This document shows positions 14,943-20,736 of a stretch of 20,736 nt of DNA, one piece after another. The notes beneath the pieces are model-generated. The model made no database searches. It was not told the DNA's origin and worked only from the letters and a program-made list of their open reading frames with translations. The stretch spans positions 1 to 20,736 of the forward strand of contig CABROZ010000033.1 in the NCBI GenBank assembly GCA_902472795.1. The letters are read 5' to 3'. The stretch is from an uncultured Bacteroides sp. Its GTDB lineage: Bacteria; Bacteroidota; Bacteroidia; Bacteroidales; Bacteroidaceae. The position numbers and the translations under genes are program-made. Numbering within the stretch: position 1 is the stretch's first letter; each line of letters begins with the position of its first letter.

Positions 14943-16751
14943 TCATTCCTTCTCCAACGTTACTACCATCATCGGAGATACCTTCACGCTGGCCTCCTTC
15001 ATGCCGATAAAGGTAACCTTGAGTGTGGCGTCGCCGGGAGCGGGCAACGAGAACTTACCGTCCACATCGGTGACAGTACCTTTGTTTGTCCCTTCAATCA
15101 GAATTAAAGCACCGATAACGGGTTCGCCCTGCGGGTCCACCACCCGCCCGCTGACCCTCAGTTCTCCTTTCTTCAGCGTGACCAGCATCACGGCTTTCTT
15201 GCTCTTGTCCGTCGTATATTTCGCTATTTCGGACGGTTCCTTCAGCACGCAGACGGATTGGATGCGCTCAGGATTGAAAGCCTGAAGAATTTCGGGAGTT
15301 ATCTCCCGGCCGTCCACCATGATCAGCACGTCCGAATCATCCATATTCCCTCCAGCCAAAGCCTTCCTTTCCTCCTCATCCAGCATGAACTTGACAGGCA
15401 CGGTGAATCTCACCGGCACCGGCCTTCCGCCCTGCATTCCCGGTTTCCACTTGGGCATAGCGTTCACCAGACGGATGGCTTCAGCATCAAAATCGGGCTC
15501 CACACTACGCAGCACTTTCGCACCGCTGATGCTTCCGTCTTTATTCACTACAAACTGAACCGTTACGCGTCCCTGCATACCGGCCTCCTTGGCCGCTTCA
15601 GGATAACGCATATTCTTCTTGAAATACTCCATCAGCCCGGCCATGCCACCATCAGGATATTCAGGCATCTGCTCCACCACTTCGAAGACGGGCGTGCCTT
15701 TCAGGTCGTCTTTCACTTCCTGAGGCACATGGGCTACGCCCGGCGGCAGCGTGTCTTTCACTGCTTCGACCACACTTTCCGGCAGATTTGTTTTCACCAT
15801 TTCGGCCAAATCATTAACTTTGGCACTTGAAATCTCGTCGGTCACAGCCGACACTTCGGGACGGGCAAAGGCCGTTACAGCCAGTGCCGCCAGCGGGAGT
15901 ACGTAGAGGTACTTCACCCGCGCCCACGGATTGGACTTTTCTTTTAACATCATAGTGATACGTTTTTTAAGTGAACTGTGATTAAAGCTGTTGGCCATAG
16001 AGTAGAGCCTTGTGCCGACAGCTTTTTTTATCAGCAACATCTGATACGTTTTGGCATCCACCCCCTCGCGCAGCACGGTGTCATCGGCCTCGTACTCGTG
16101 GATGGTCTGCAACTCCTGCTTCAGCAGCCATGCAGCGGGATTGAACCACTGCACAAAGATGCAAAGGTCGGCCAGCAGCAGGTCCCACGAATGGCGGTTG
16201 CGGATGTGCGCCAGCTCGTGAATCAATATCTCGCGACCGTTTTCCTCCAAATCCTTACGCGACAGGACGATGTAGCGCATCCAGCTGAAGGGAGCAATGT
16301 CGCGGTCGTGCACCACTAACCTCACATGCTCTCCCCTGCCCGGCAAATAGTCCGATAACCGCTCCACTCGGCCCCGGCGCAACAACGCACCCAGCCTGCC
16401 GAGCGACCACAGATTGCGTACAGCAAAGAAAAACATTCCCACTAAATAGACCAGCAGTGCCACACGCACCCACAGTGCCGTAGCAGGCTGTGCCACGACT
16501 GTCTCCTGCCCCTCTTCCACATCGGCCAGCAGAAGCAGCTGTTCCAGCGTAAGCATGGTTTCCTGCACTCCCACCGGCTCGTTCACACTGACCTCCACTA
16601 ACGGCAGTACGGACGACAGCACCAGCAGCCCCAACAGGGCAAAACGATTGAACCGATGAAACGTTTCGCGACTCATCAGCAACTTATAGAACAGGTAGAA
16701 CACCGCCAGACAGGCAGCAGACTTGAGTATATAGACTAAAAAGATTCCCAT
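14943..16751 (-). CDS. M56 (BlaR1-type) membrane peptidase fused to TonB, plug-like and carboxypeptidase-regulatory-like modules
   Basis: The start at 16751 gives 602 residues beginning MGIFLVYILKSAACLAVFYLFYK; longer in-frame starts lie in octamer repeat DNA and are rejected. Membrane segments are near 4-24, 36-54, 92-112 and 281-296. The M56 zinc site is HELAH (178-182) with HEYEADD (218-224) supplying the third ligand. About residues 362-455 match a TonB C-terminal domain (PEYPDGGMAGLMEYFKKNMR, GRVTVQFVVNKDGSISGAKV). Residues 472-528 resemble the plug of SusC-like receptors (DVLIMVDGREI, ERIQSVCVLKEPSEIAKY). Residues 531-600 resemble a carboxypeptidase-regulatory-like domain (VSGRVVDPQGEPVIGALILI, GTVTDVDGKFSLP). 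BlaR1-type proteins pass a periplasmic signal to cleavage of a BlaI-type repressor; here the repressor gene lies three genes upstream. The signal sensed is unknown. Confidence 0.9.
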   Translation of the reverse strand: MGIFLVYILKSAACLAVFYLFYKLLMSRETFHRFNRFALLGLLVLSSVLPLVEVSVNEPVGVQETMLTLEQLLLLADVEEGQETVVAQPATALWVRVALLVYLVGMFFFAVRNLWSLGRLGALLRRGRVERLSDYLPGRGEHVRLVVHDRDIAPFSWMRYIVLSRKDLEENGREILIHELAHIRNRHSWDLLLADLCIFVQWFNPAAWLLKQELQTIHEYEADDTVLREGVDAKTYQMLLIKKAVGTRLYSMANSFNHSSLKKRITMMLKEKSNPWARVKYLYVLPLAALAVTAFARPEVSAVTDEISSAKVNDLAEMVKTNLPESVVEAVKDTLPPGVAHVPQEVKDDLKGTPVFEVVEQMPEYPDGGMAGLMEYFKKNMRYPEAAKEAGMQGRVTVQFVVNKDGSISGAKVLRSVEPDFDAEAIRLVNAMPKWKPGMQGGRPVPVRFTVPVKFMLDEEERKALAGGNMDDSDVLIMVDGREITPEILQAFNPERIQSVCVLKEPSEIAKYTTDKSKKAVMLVTLKKGELRVSGRVVDPQGEPVIGALILIEGTNKGTVTDVDGKFSLPAPGDATLKVTFIGMKEASVKVSPMMVVTLEKE

Positions 16752-16759
16752 ATCGTTAT

Positions 16760-17001
16760 ATTTAGTTGACGAGTTGACAAGTTGACGAGTTGACAAGTTG
16801 ACGAGTTGACAAGTTGACGAGTTAACAAGTTGACGAGTTGACAAGTTAACGAGTTAACAAGTTGACGAGTTGACGAGGGATGAGTTGACGGAGGGGCGAG
16901 GGGCAAGGGAACAAGTTGAGAAGGATAAGGATATGCCTCGTAGCCTTGTCCCCTTGTCAACTTGTCTCCTCGTCAACTTGTCCACTTGTCCCCTTGTCAA
17001 C
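16760..17001. repeat. Longest octamer array (GTTGACGA/GTTGACAA) between the thioredoxin and M56 genes
   Basis: At least a dozen units of alternating GTTGACGA and GTTGACAA run from 16763 to about 16900. The opposite-strand arm (CCTTGTCCCCTTGTCAAC, CCTCGTCAACTTGTCC) runs from about 16940 to 17001. The gap holds no gene of its own. Both neighbouring genes are on the minus strand, so the array could reduce or tune read-through from the thioredoxin gene into the M56 gene. Confidence 0.85.
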
Positions 17002-18843
17002 TCAAAACGTTCCCAATGCCTTCTCCAATTCCTGCTTCATGACATCCGTACCGGGGAAGCCAATATGCTGATAGACCACCCGGCCTTCCTTATCCAATAT
17101 CAGGTAGGCGGGAATACCTGTGAACTGATATTTCTTCAACAGGTCGGCATTCTGTGCGTTGGTCAGGTAATAATGCTCGCCGTGAATGTCGGCAATCATC
17201 TTCTTCCATAACACCTGTGGAGAGGTTTCGTCGGTCACGAACACAAAGTCCACATCCTTACCCTTCAGTTCCTCCTTCATTGGCTCCATGCTCTTCATGG
17301 CCTGACGGCACGGGCCGCACCACGTGGCCCAGAAGTCGATCAGTACCACACGTCCCTTATGTCGGGCGGCAATGGCCTGCAACAGGCTGTCGCCCCTGAC
17401 GGAAGCGTCCAGCGTAGCAATGGTGTAGCCCGCCCCTCCATCGGCAACCTTCTTCAGAGCCTCTGCATATTCACGATGTTTGGTCAGTACATATTCGCGG
17501 ATGGCCGGCGTCTGCAGACTGTCCACCTTGGCCAGCAACGTATCGGGCAACGGAGCCATACGTCCTAAGTAGCGGCGTGCCATCTCGTTCAAGGCCGTGC
17601 TTTCCAAATCCTTGCACCAGGGATGATCTGCGGCAGGGTCGTGAGCCTCACTCAAGGCCGATACAATGCTCGGATAGCGCGTAGTCATCATCATGGCCGG
17701 TGAGCGGAGCGAGTCAAGCGCCATGACTTCGTCGCGGAAGCCGGGACCCTCGGTCAGGTTGCCCCGCTTCTGTCCATTGGCTCGTGGAGCAAAACCTATG
17801 GTGTACTTGGCAGAAACGACATTGCCGAATGTCCGGGCCTGCAACTCCAAGTGCAACAGCCTCTTTACAGGCTCACTGAGCGAAGCATCGTTCTCCAGCC
17901 ACTGATTCACCCGGTCATAATAGGCCAATATCTTCTGTTTCAGTTCGTCCACCGACATGGTGCCGATATCGTCCAGCTCGTCGGTCGCATCCAAGCTGTA
18001 AGGGACGTTGGCCAAGACTGTGTTCAGCCCGTCGTAATCGCCCTCGAACCACACTTTCTGCACATTCTTGTATTCTTCACCAAAGAGATGCGTTCCGACC
18101 ATCTGCATGGCATGGTAGTTGACAGTCATCGTCACCTCGCTACCCGGTACCACAAAGACCGAGAACTTCTGCCTGCCCACGTAGAACGACTTCAACCCCG
18201 GATGGGTCAGGTAGTCGTCTATCACACAAACGCCGTCCTTCTCTTCGACTGAAACGGGCAGGAACGACTGTGCCCCCCATTCGCTCAAATCATAATGGAT
18301 ACTGCCCGGCGACACCTTGCCCAGGAAACGAACCGTGATGCGGAACTTTCCGAAGACAGGCTCGGCCGTCGGCAGAGGGCGGTCGTAGTCGGGCCGATGA
18401 TTGACCAAACGTTCGGGCACGTCTATTTCGGGCTTTTTGCCGTCCAAATGTATCTGATTCAGCGTCCAACCCCGGTCCACATTTTCCTGAAAATCGAATG
18501 TGGCGACATCGACCGGAAGAGGCTCGAACGTCCACTGCATGCTGACTTTCCCGTTAACGGCTAACTCCAGATCCTCCGTGGTCGAAATGCCTTCAGCCTT
18601 CTTCAAGGCATATTGCTTGCCTCCGGCCGACAAGGTAGCCGAAGGGGACAACCTGATTGCATCACCCATGGCTCCGGCATAATAGTCCACATCGACCACC
18701 GTACGGTCATCATAAAGAGATACACGACTCACTTCCAGCCTTGTCTCCCCGCCCAGAAAATAAGGTTTCTCCACCACCTTCAGTTGTGCGTACCCACTCA
18801 GCCAGCACAGCACGGACAACATTACCAATAATATCTTTTTCAT
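17002..18843 (-). CDS. Exported protein with C-terminal TlpA/thioredoxin domain
   Basis: The 613-residue protein begins MKKILLVMLSVLCWLSGYA, a signal peptide likely cut before QLKV (residue 20). Residues about 20-480 form a large region I cannot assign to a named family; it starts with beta-rich sequence and becomes helical after about residue 290. About 485-613 is a TlpA/AhpC-type thioredoxin domain with FWATWCGPC (active Cys509 and Cys512) and FTGIPAYLILDKEG supplying the cis-Pro (Pro578). It probably acts as a periplasmic thiol-disulfide oxidoreductase, perhaps with a binding domain in front. The upstream DNA carries the same 43-nt element as the repressor gene, and the M56 gene follows. 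The TGA stop adjoins the first octamer of the array behind it. Confidence 0.87.
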   Translation of the reverse strand: MKKILLVMLSVLCWLSGYAQLKVVEKPYFLGGETRLEVSRVSLYDDRTVVDVDYYAGAMGDAIRLSPSATLSAGGKQYALKKAEGISTTEDLELAVNGKVSMQWTFEPLPVDVATFDFQENVDRGWTLNQIHLDGKKPEIDVPERLVNHRPDYDRPLPTAEPVFGKFRITVRFLGKVSPGSIHYDLSEWGAQSFLPVSVEEKDGVCVIDDYLTHPGLKSFYVGRQKFSVFVVPGSEVTMTVNYHAMQMVGTHLFGEEYKNVQKVWFEGDYDGLNTVLANVPYSLDATDELDDIGTMSVDELKQKILAYYDRVNQWLENDASLSEPVKRLLHLELQARTFGNVVSAKYTIGFAPRANGQKRGNLTEGPGFRDEVMALDSLRSPAMMMTTRYPSIVSALSEAHDPAADHPWCKDLESTALNEMARRYLGRMAPLPDTLLAKVDSLQTPAIREYVLTKHREYAEALKKVADGGAGYTIATLDASVRGDSLLQAIAARHKGRVVLIDFWATWCGPCRQAMKSMEPMKEELKGKDVDFVFVTDETSPQVLWKKMIADIHGEHYYLTNAQNADLLKKYQFTGIPAYLILDKEGRVVYQHIGFPGTDVMKQELEKALGTF

Positions 18844-18859
18844 ACGGATTCTATATAAT

Positions 18860-18901
18860 TTAAGTTCGCAAGTTTATTAATAGGTTGTAGTTAAGAAGTT
18901 A
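18860..18901 (-). promoter_or_regulatory. Shared upstream element, copy 1 (before the large thioredoxin gene)
   Basis: These 42 bases match 20264-20306 in 40 of 43 alignment columns (one missing T, two substitutions). The minus strand holds TAAACTTG (18869-18876), one mismatch from the -7 consensus and 25 bp before the ATG, plus the palindrome TATTAATA. It probably contains the promoter and perhaps an operator for the linked BlaI-type repressor (inferred). Confidence 0.6.
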
Positions 18902-19130
18902 TAGAAGTTATAGAAGTTATCACTTCGCTTTGCTCTGTTAGAAGTTAAAGCCGATAGTTTCGTAATGGTAAATGGTTAATGGTTAATGATTAATGAGTCG
19001 TAGAAATTCTTCATTCTTCATTCATCATTCTTCATTCTTCATTTTCTTGTTCTTCATTTTCTTGTTCTTCATTTTCTCGTCTATTGGCTTAACTCCTTAA
19101 CTTCTTAACTCCTTAACTCCTACAAATTTA
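18889..19130. repeat. Nested repeat region between the two thioredoxin genes
   Basis: No gene is seen in this 292-bp gap. From left to right it holds GTTAAGAAGTTATAGAAG units (18889-18950), a different heptamer AATGGTT/AATGATT (18964-18996), ATTCTTC heptamers (19004-19075, with TTTTCTTGTTC variants), then CTTAACTCCTTAACTTC octamers (19087-19122). The outer octamer arms face each other, with AAAGCCGATAG at 18946-18956 opposing CTATTGGCTT at 19081-19090. At least three repeat families are thus stacked at one site. Confidence 0.75.
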
Positions 19131-19135
19131 ACTTA

Positions 19136-19894
19136 TCATTGTTTTTCACCCGACACCTTCCTGATGGCCTCCAACAGTTCGTCGCGCTTCTGCTGACTGG
19201 TACCTATCACCACCTTACGCACCACGCCCTGCTTGTCCAGCACCACCGTAGTAGGTGTCTGCTGCACGCCGAACATCTTCCACAGCACCGAGTCGCCCGC
19301 TACCTGATGGAAGCGGAAACCACGACGTTCCACAATCTTCTCGATCTGTTCGGGCGTATTCCAGGTAACGGCTAAGTAATTCACGTCGGGACAGGCGTCC
19401 ATCCAACCGTTCAGCTCGGGCATCTCGCGGATGCAGGGACCGCAACCGGTGTACCAGAAGTTCAATACTAACGGACGTCCTTGCGTGTTGCTGTCGGTCC
19501 AGCAACTACCGTCCGTCGCCTGCACACTGAAAGGTTTGATACGCTCCCCCTCCTTCATAGCCGACTTAGGAGTGCGATCAATGATGGACAGGAACTGCTT
19601 GTTTTCTTTCGCCTTCTCCAACCAATAGTCGGCGTCTTTCACTTCGGACAGGGGAATGGCATACTTCTTCGAGTTCTCACTCAGCTTGATGCCTGTCACC
19701 AGCAACAGCATCTGCCCGTCGTCGTTCTTCAGTAAGGACATCTGATAGGCAGCTCCCTGCAACTCCGAAGGCATTTCCGCAAAGAAGCAGCTGTCCACCA
19801 GCAGCTTCGGTACCTTTTTCCCGTCCGACTGCCCCCAGGCAGCTACGGTCAGGCTGCACAGCAGACACATCATCATAAGAATACGCTTGCTCAT
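19136..19894 (-). CDS. TlpA-like periplasmic thioredoxin-fold protein
   Basis: The 252-residue product starts MSKRILMMMCLLCSLTVAAW, a signal peptide likely cut after Gly21. The C-terminal half (about 115-250) is a TlpA/AhpC-type domain: IKPFSVQATDGSCWTDS, then VLNFWYTGCGPCIREMPELN with active Cys151 and Cys154, and QQTPTTVVLDKQG with cis-Pro214. The N-terminal 90 residues are not recognised. It likely reduces disulfides or acts as a thiol oxidoreductase in the periplasm. Its ATG overlaps the repressor stop by four bases (ATGA), so translation of the two is coupled. A redox protein tied so closely to a BlaI-type repressor suggests it is part of the response the repressor controls. Confidence 0.9.
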   Translation of the reverse strand: MSKRILMMMCLLCSLTVAAWGQSDGKKVPKLLVDSCFFAEMPSELQGAAYQMSLLKNDDGQMLLLVTGIKLSENSKKYAIPLSEVKDADYWLEKAKENKQFLSIIDRTPKSAMKEGERIKPFSVQATDGSCWTDSNTQGRPLVLNFWYTGCGPCIREMPELNGWMDACPDVNYLAVTWNTPEQIEKIVERRGFRFHQVAGDSVLWKMFGVQQTPTTVVLDKQGVVRKVVIGTSQQKRDELLEAIRKVSGEKQ

Positions 19895-20253
19895 AACCGT
19901 CCCTCCTCTACTTTCTGTATCAGTTCCTTCAGTTCTTTCAGCGAAATGTCCTCCTCTTTCACCAACGACGACACGGCGCCCAGATACGAGTTATTAAAAT
20001 ACTTGCTGATAACACTCCGCAACGTACGGCGACTGAAGTCGTCGCGACTCACGGTGGCATAATACTGATAGGTGTTGCCAAAAGCCTTGTGCGCCAGGTA
20101 ACCCTTTTCCTCCAGCCCGCGCACAATGGTGGACAGGGTGTTGAAATGCGGCTTCGGATCATCGTAGAAAGCCAGCATCTCTTTCACAAACAGTGGTCCT
20201 TTCTCCCAGAAAAAGCCCATGATTTCTTCTTCTTTTGCAGTCAATGCTTTCAT
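19891..20253 (-). CDS. BlaI/MecI/CopY-family transcriptional repressor
   Basis: The 120-residue winged-helix protein starts MKALTAKEEEIMGFFWEKGP. Residues about 4-72 form the DNA-binding domain, with PHFNTLSTIVRGLEEKGYL as recognition helix and wing entry and HKAFGNTYQYYATVSRDDF as the wing. The C-terminal helices (about 80-117, SVISKYFNNSYLGAVSSL onward) are the usual dimerisation region, where BlaI-type repressors are cleaved when a BlaR1/MecR1-type protease is activated. It is the first gene of the minus-strand cluster and overlaps the TlpA gene by four bases. The M56 peptidase encoded downstream is its natural sensor candidate. A beta-lactam role is not implied, as no beta-lactamase or penicillin-binding protein gene is nearby. 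Confidence 0.93.
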   Translation of the reverse strand: MKALTAKEEEIMGFFWEKGPLFVKEMLAFYDDPKPHFNTLSTIVRGLEEKGYLAHKAFGNTYQYYATVSRDDFSRRTLRSVISKYFNNSYLGAVSSLVKEEDISLKELKELIQKVEEGRL

Positions 20254-20263
20254 ATTTTTTAAC

Positions 20264-20306
20264 TTAAGTTTCGCAAGTATATTAATAGGTTATAGTTAAG
20301 AAGTTA
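20264..20306 (-). promoter_or_regulatory. Shared upstream element, copy 2 (before the repressor gene)
   Basis: This partner of 18860-18901 ends 10 bp before the repressor ATG. The minus strand holds TATACTTG (20274-20281), one mismatch from the -7 consensus and 20 bp before the ATG, and the palindrome TATTAATA. AACTTAAGTT (20261-20270), a perfect 10-bp palindrome, overlaps its gene-proximal end. Autoregulation by the repressor is the natural reading but is inferred. Confidence 0.6.
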
Positions 20307-20430
20307 AGGAGTTAAGCCAATGCCTTTGTGAGAAGGATACAGGCCATACACTCAATCTATTGGCTTTAACTCCTAACCCACTATAGTGTGCGATAACTTC
20401 TTCTAACTCCTTTCACTCCTGCAAGTTTGA
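20291..20430. repeat. Octamer repeat arms (TTAAGGAG type) upstream of the repressor gene
   Basis: GTTAAGAAGTTAAGGAG with AGCCAATGCC (20295-20323) faces CTATTGGCTTTAACTCC (20358-20374). Further degenerate ACTTCTTCTAACTCC units reach about 20420. The apex AGCCAAT/ATTGGCT is shared with the copies at 503-612 and 18889-19122. Confidence 0.7.
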
Positions 20431-20469
20431 CTTGTAGCTCATTGCTATTCCGCCTGCAAATAACGAAAT

Positions 20470-20524
20470 AATTTAGTTCACAAACTAATTTTCATAGTTA
20501 ATTAGAACTAAAACTTTTAGTTTG
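20470..20524. promoter_or_regulatory. AT-rich cluster of TTAGTT/AACTAA dyads
   Basis: TTAGTTCACAAACTAA is a near-perfect inverted repeat (20473-20488). AACTAAAACTTTTAGTT (20506-20522) is a perfect one with 8-bp arms. Repeated TTAGTT half-sites in both orientations look like an operator cluster for a dimeric regulator. No gene is seen in the surrounding 300 bp, so the target is unknown. Confidence 0.45.
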
Positions 20525-20552
20525 CCTGAAAAAAGGAAAGGAAACTGACTCT

Positions 20553-20645
20553 TTCACCACAGATTACGCAGATTGACACAGATTTTTGGAATATCAGCCT
20601 TCAAGACTGGATTACTCTGTGAAACTCTGTGTCCTCTGTGGTGAA
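20553..20645. repeat. Long inverted repeat of CACAGATT/CACAGAG units
   Basis: TTCACCACAGATTACGCAGA on the left faces TCTGTGTCCTCTGTGGTGAA on the right. Each arm contains about three CAGA units 9-10 bp apart. The arms are about 35 nt around a 25-nt loop. No coding potential is seen. It is a repeat of a different sequence family from the others in the window but has the same facing-arm plan. Confidence 0.75.
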
Positions 20646-20701
20646 TTGAATCATGGTGCATACGTGTGTGCAGGTGTGTCAAAACAAAGGTATCTGCAAC
20701 T

Positions 20702-20723
20702 CTCCTCCTTCAGGAAGGAGGAG
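20702..20723. repeat. Perfect 9-bp-arm hairpin at the window edge
   Basis: CTCCTCCTT and AAGGAGGAG flank CAGG, then TACCCGAAGGGGG runs off the window. It looks like the start of a larger GC-rich intergenic repeat that continues outside, so its full extent cannot be judged. Confidence 0.6.
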
Positions 20724-20736
20724 TACCCGAAGGGGG

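Noticed and set aside
16752..16844. In-frame N-terminal extension of the M56 protein reading STRQLVNS-type octapeptide repeats
   Set aside because: It is the octamer DNA repeat read in frame (three 8-mers make 24 nt). It precedes the natural membrane-protein start MGIFLVYILK, so the ATG at 16751 is used.
19891..20253. Beta-lactam resistance locus
   Set aside because: A BlaI-type repressor and BlaR1-type protease are present, but no beta-lactamase or penicillin-binding protein gene is, and the M56 protein ends in TonB and SusC-like modules instead of a penicillin-sensor domain.
20685..20692. A minus-strand TACCTTTG as a distant promoter for the repressor gene
   Set aside because: It matches the -7 consensus but has no -33 box, lies over 430 bp upstream, and is followed by a strong inverted repeat; the element close to the ATG is a better candidate.

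Overview
The window looks like a chromosomal stretch of a Bacteroides-type bacterium (order Bacteroidales). The evidence is a fused lpxC-fabZ gene, promoters with a TAnnTTTG -7 box, lipoproteins with acidic residues right after the lipobox Cys, BACON domains, an M56 peptidase fused to TonB and SusC-like modules, and the type of intergenic repeats present. No species is claimed. I see no tRNA, rRNA, CRISPR array, transposase, integrase or phage gene.

Layout. (1) 1-1458, plus strand: the 3' end of prfA (release factor 1) and pyrF (orotidine 5'-phosphate decarboxylase). (2) 1572-3213, minus strand: a lipoprotein with a cyclophilin-like domain followed by an exported alpha/beta hydrolase. (3) 3422-9655, plus strand: HD-domain phosphohydrolase, lpxD, lpxC-fabZ, lpxA, a pRiA4b-ORF3-like acidic protein, and miaA. 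This is an early lipid A / fatty acid cluster linked to tRNA modification. (4) 9767-14134, minus strand: an exported Ntn-hydrolase whose candidate nucleophile lies at the predicted signal-peptidase site, then a two-gene operon of a surface-type lipoprotein and an M64 (IgA-peptidase-type) metalloprotease lipoprotein. (5) 14135-14942: about 800 bp without a convincing gene. It holds two arrays of 22-bp imperfect repeats, two terminator-like hairpins and a 19-nt palindrome. (6) 14943-20253, minus strand: in transcription order a BlaI/MecI-type repressor, a TlpA-like thioredoxin protein, a large thioredoxin-domain protein, and an M56 (BlaR1-type) membrane peptidase carrying TonB, plug-like and carboxypeptidase-regulatory-like modules. 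(7) 20254-20736: regulatory and repeat DNA.

The two most interesting things are as follows. First, in cluster (6) the repressor and its presumed sensor protease are separated by two thioredoxin-fold genes. Nearly the same 43-nt promoter-proximal element (40 of 43 columns identical) lies just upstream of both the repressor gene and the second thioredoxin gene, suggesting one regulon with two entry points, possibly an envelope redox/protease signalling circuit. Second, most intergenic gaps hold imperfect 7- or 8-bp tandem repeats arranged as facing arms that can fold into long hairpins. These sit directly against the stop codons of upstream genes; in pyrF and miaA the TGA stop is itself part of a repeat unit, and one array has run into the 3' end of a reading frame.
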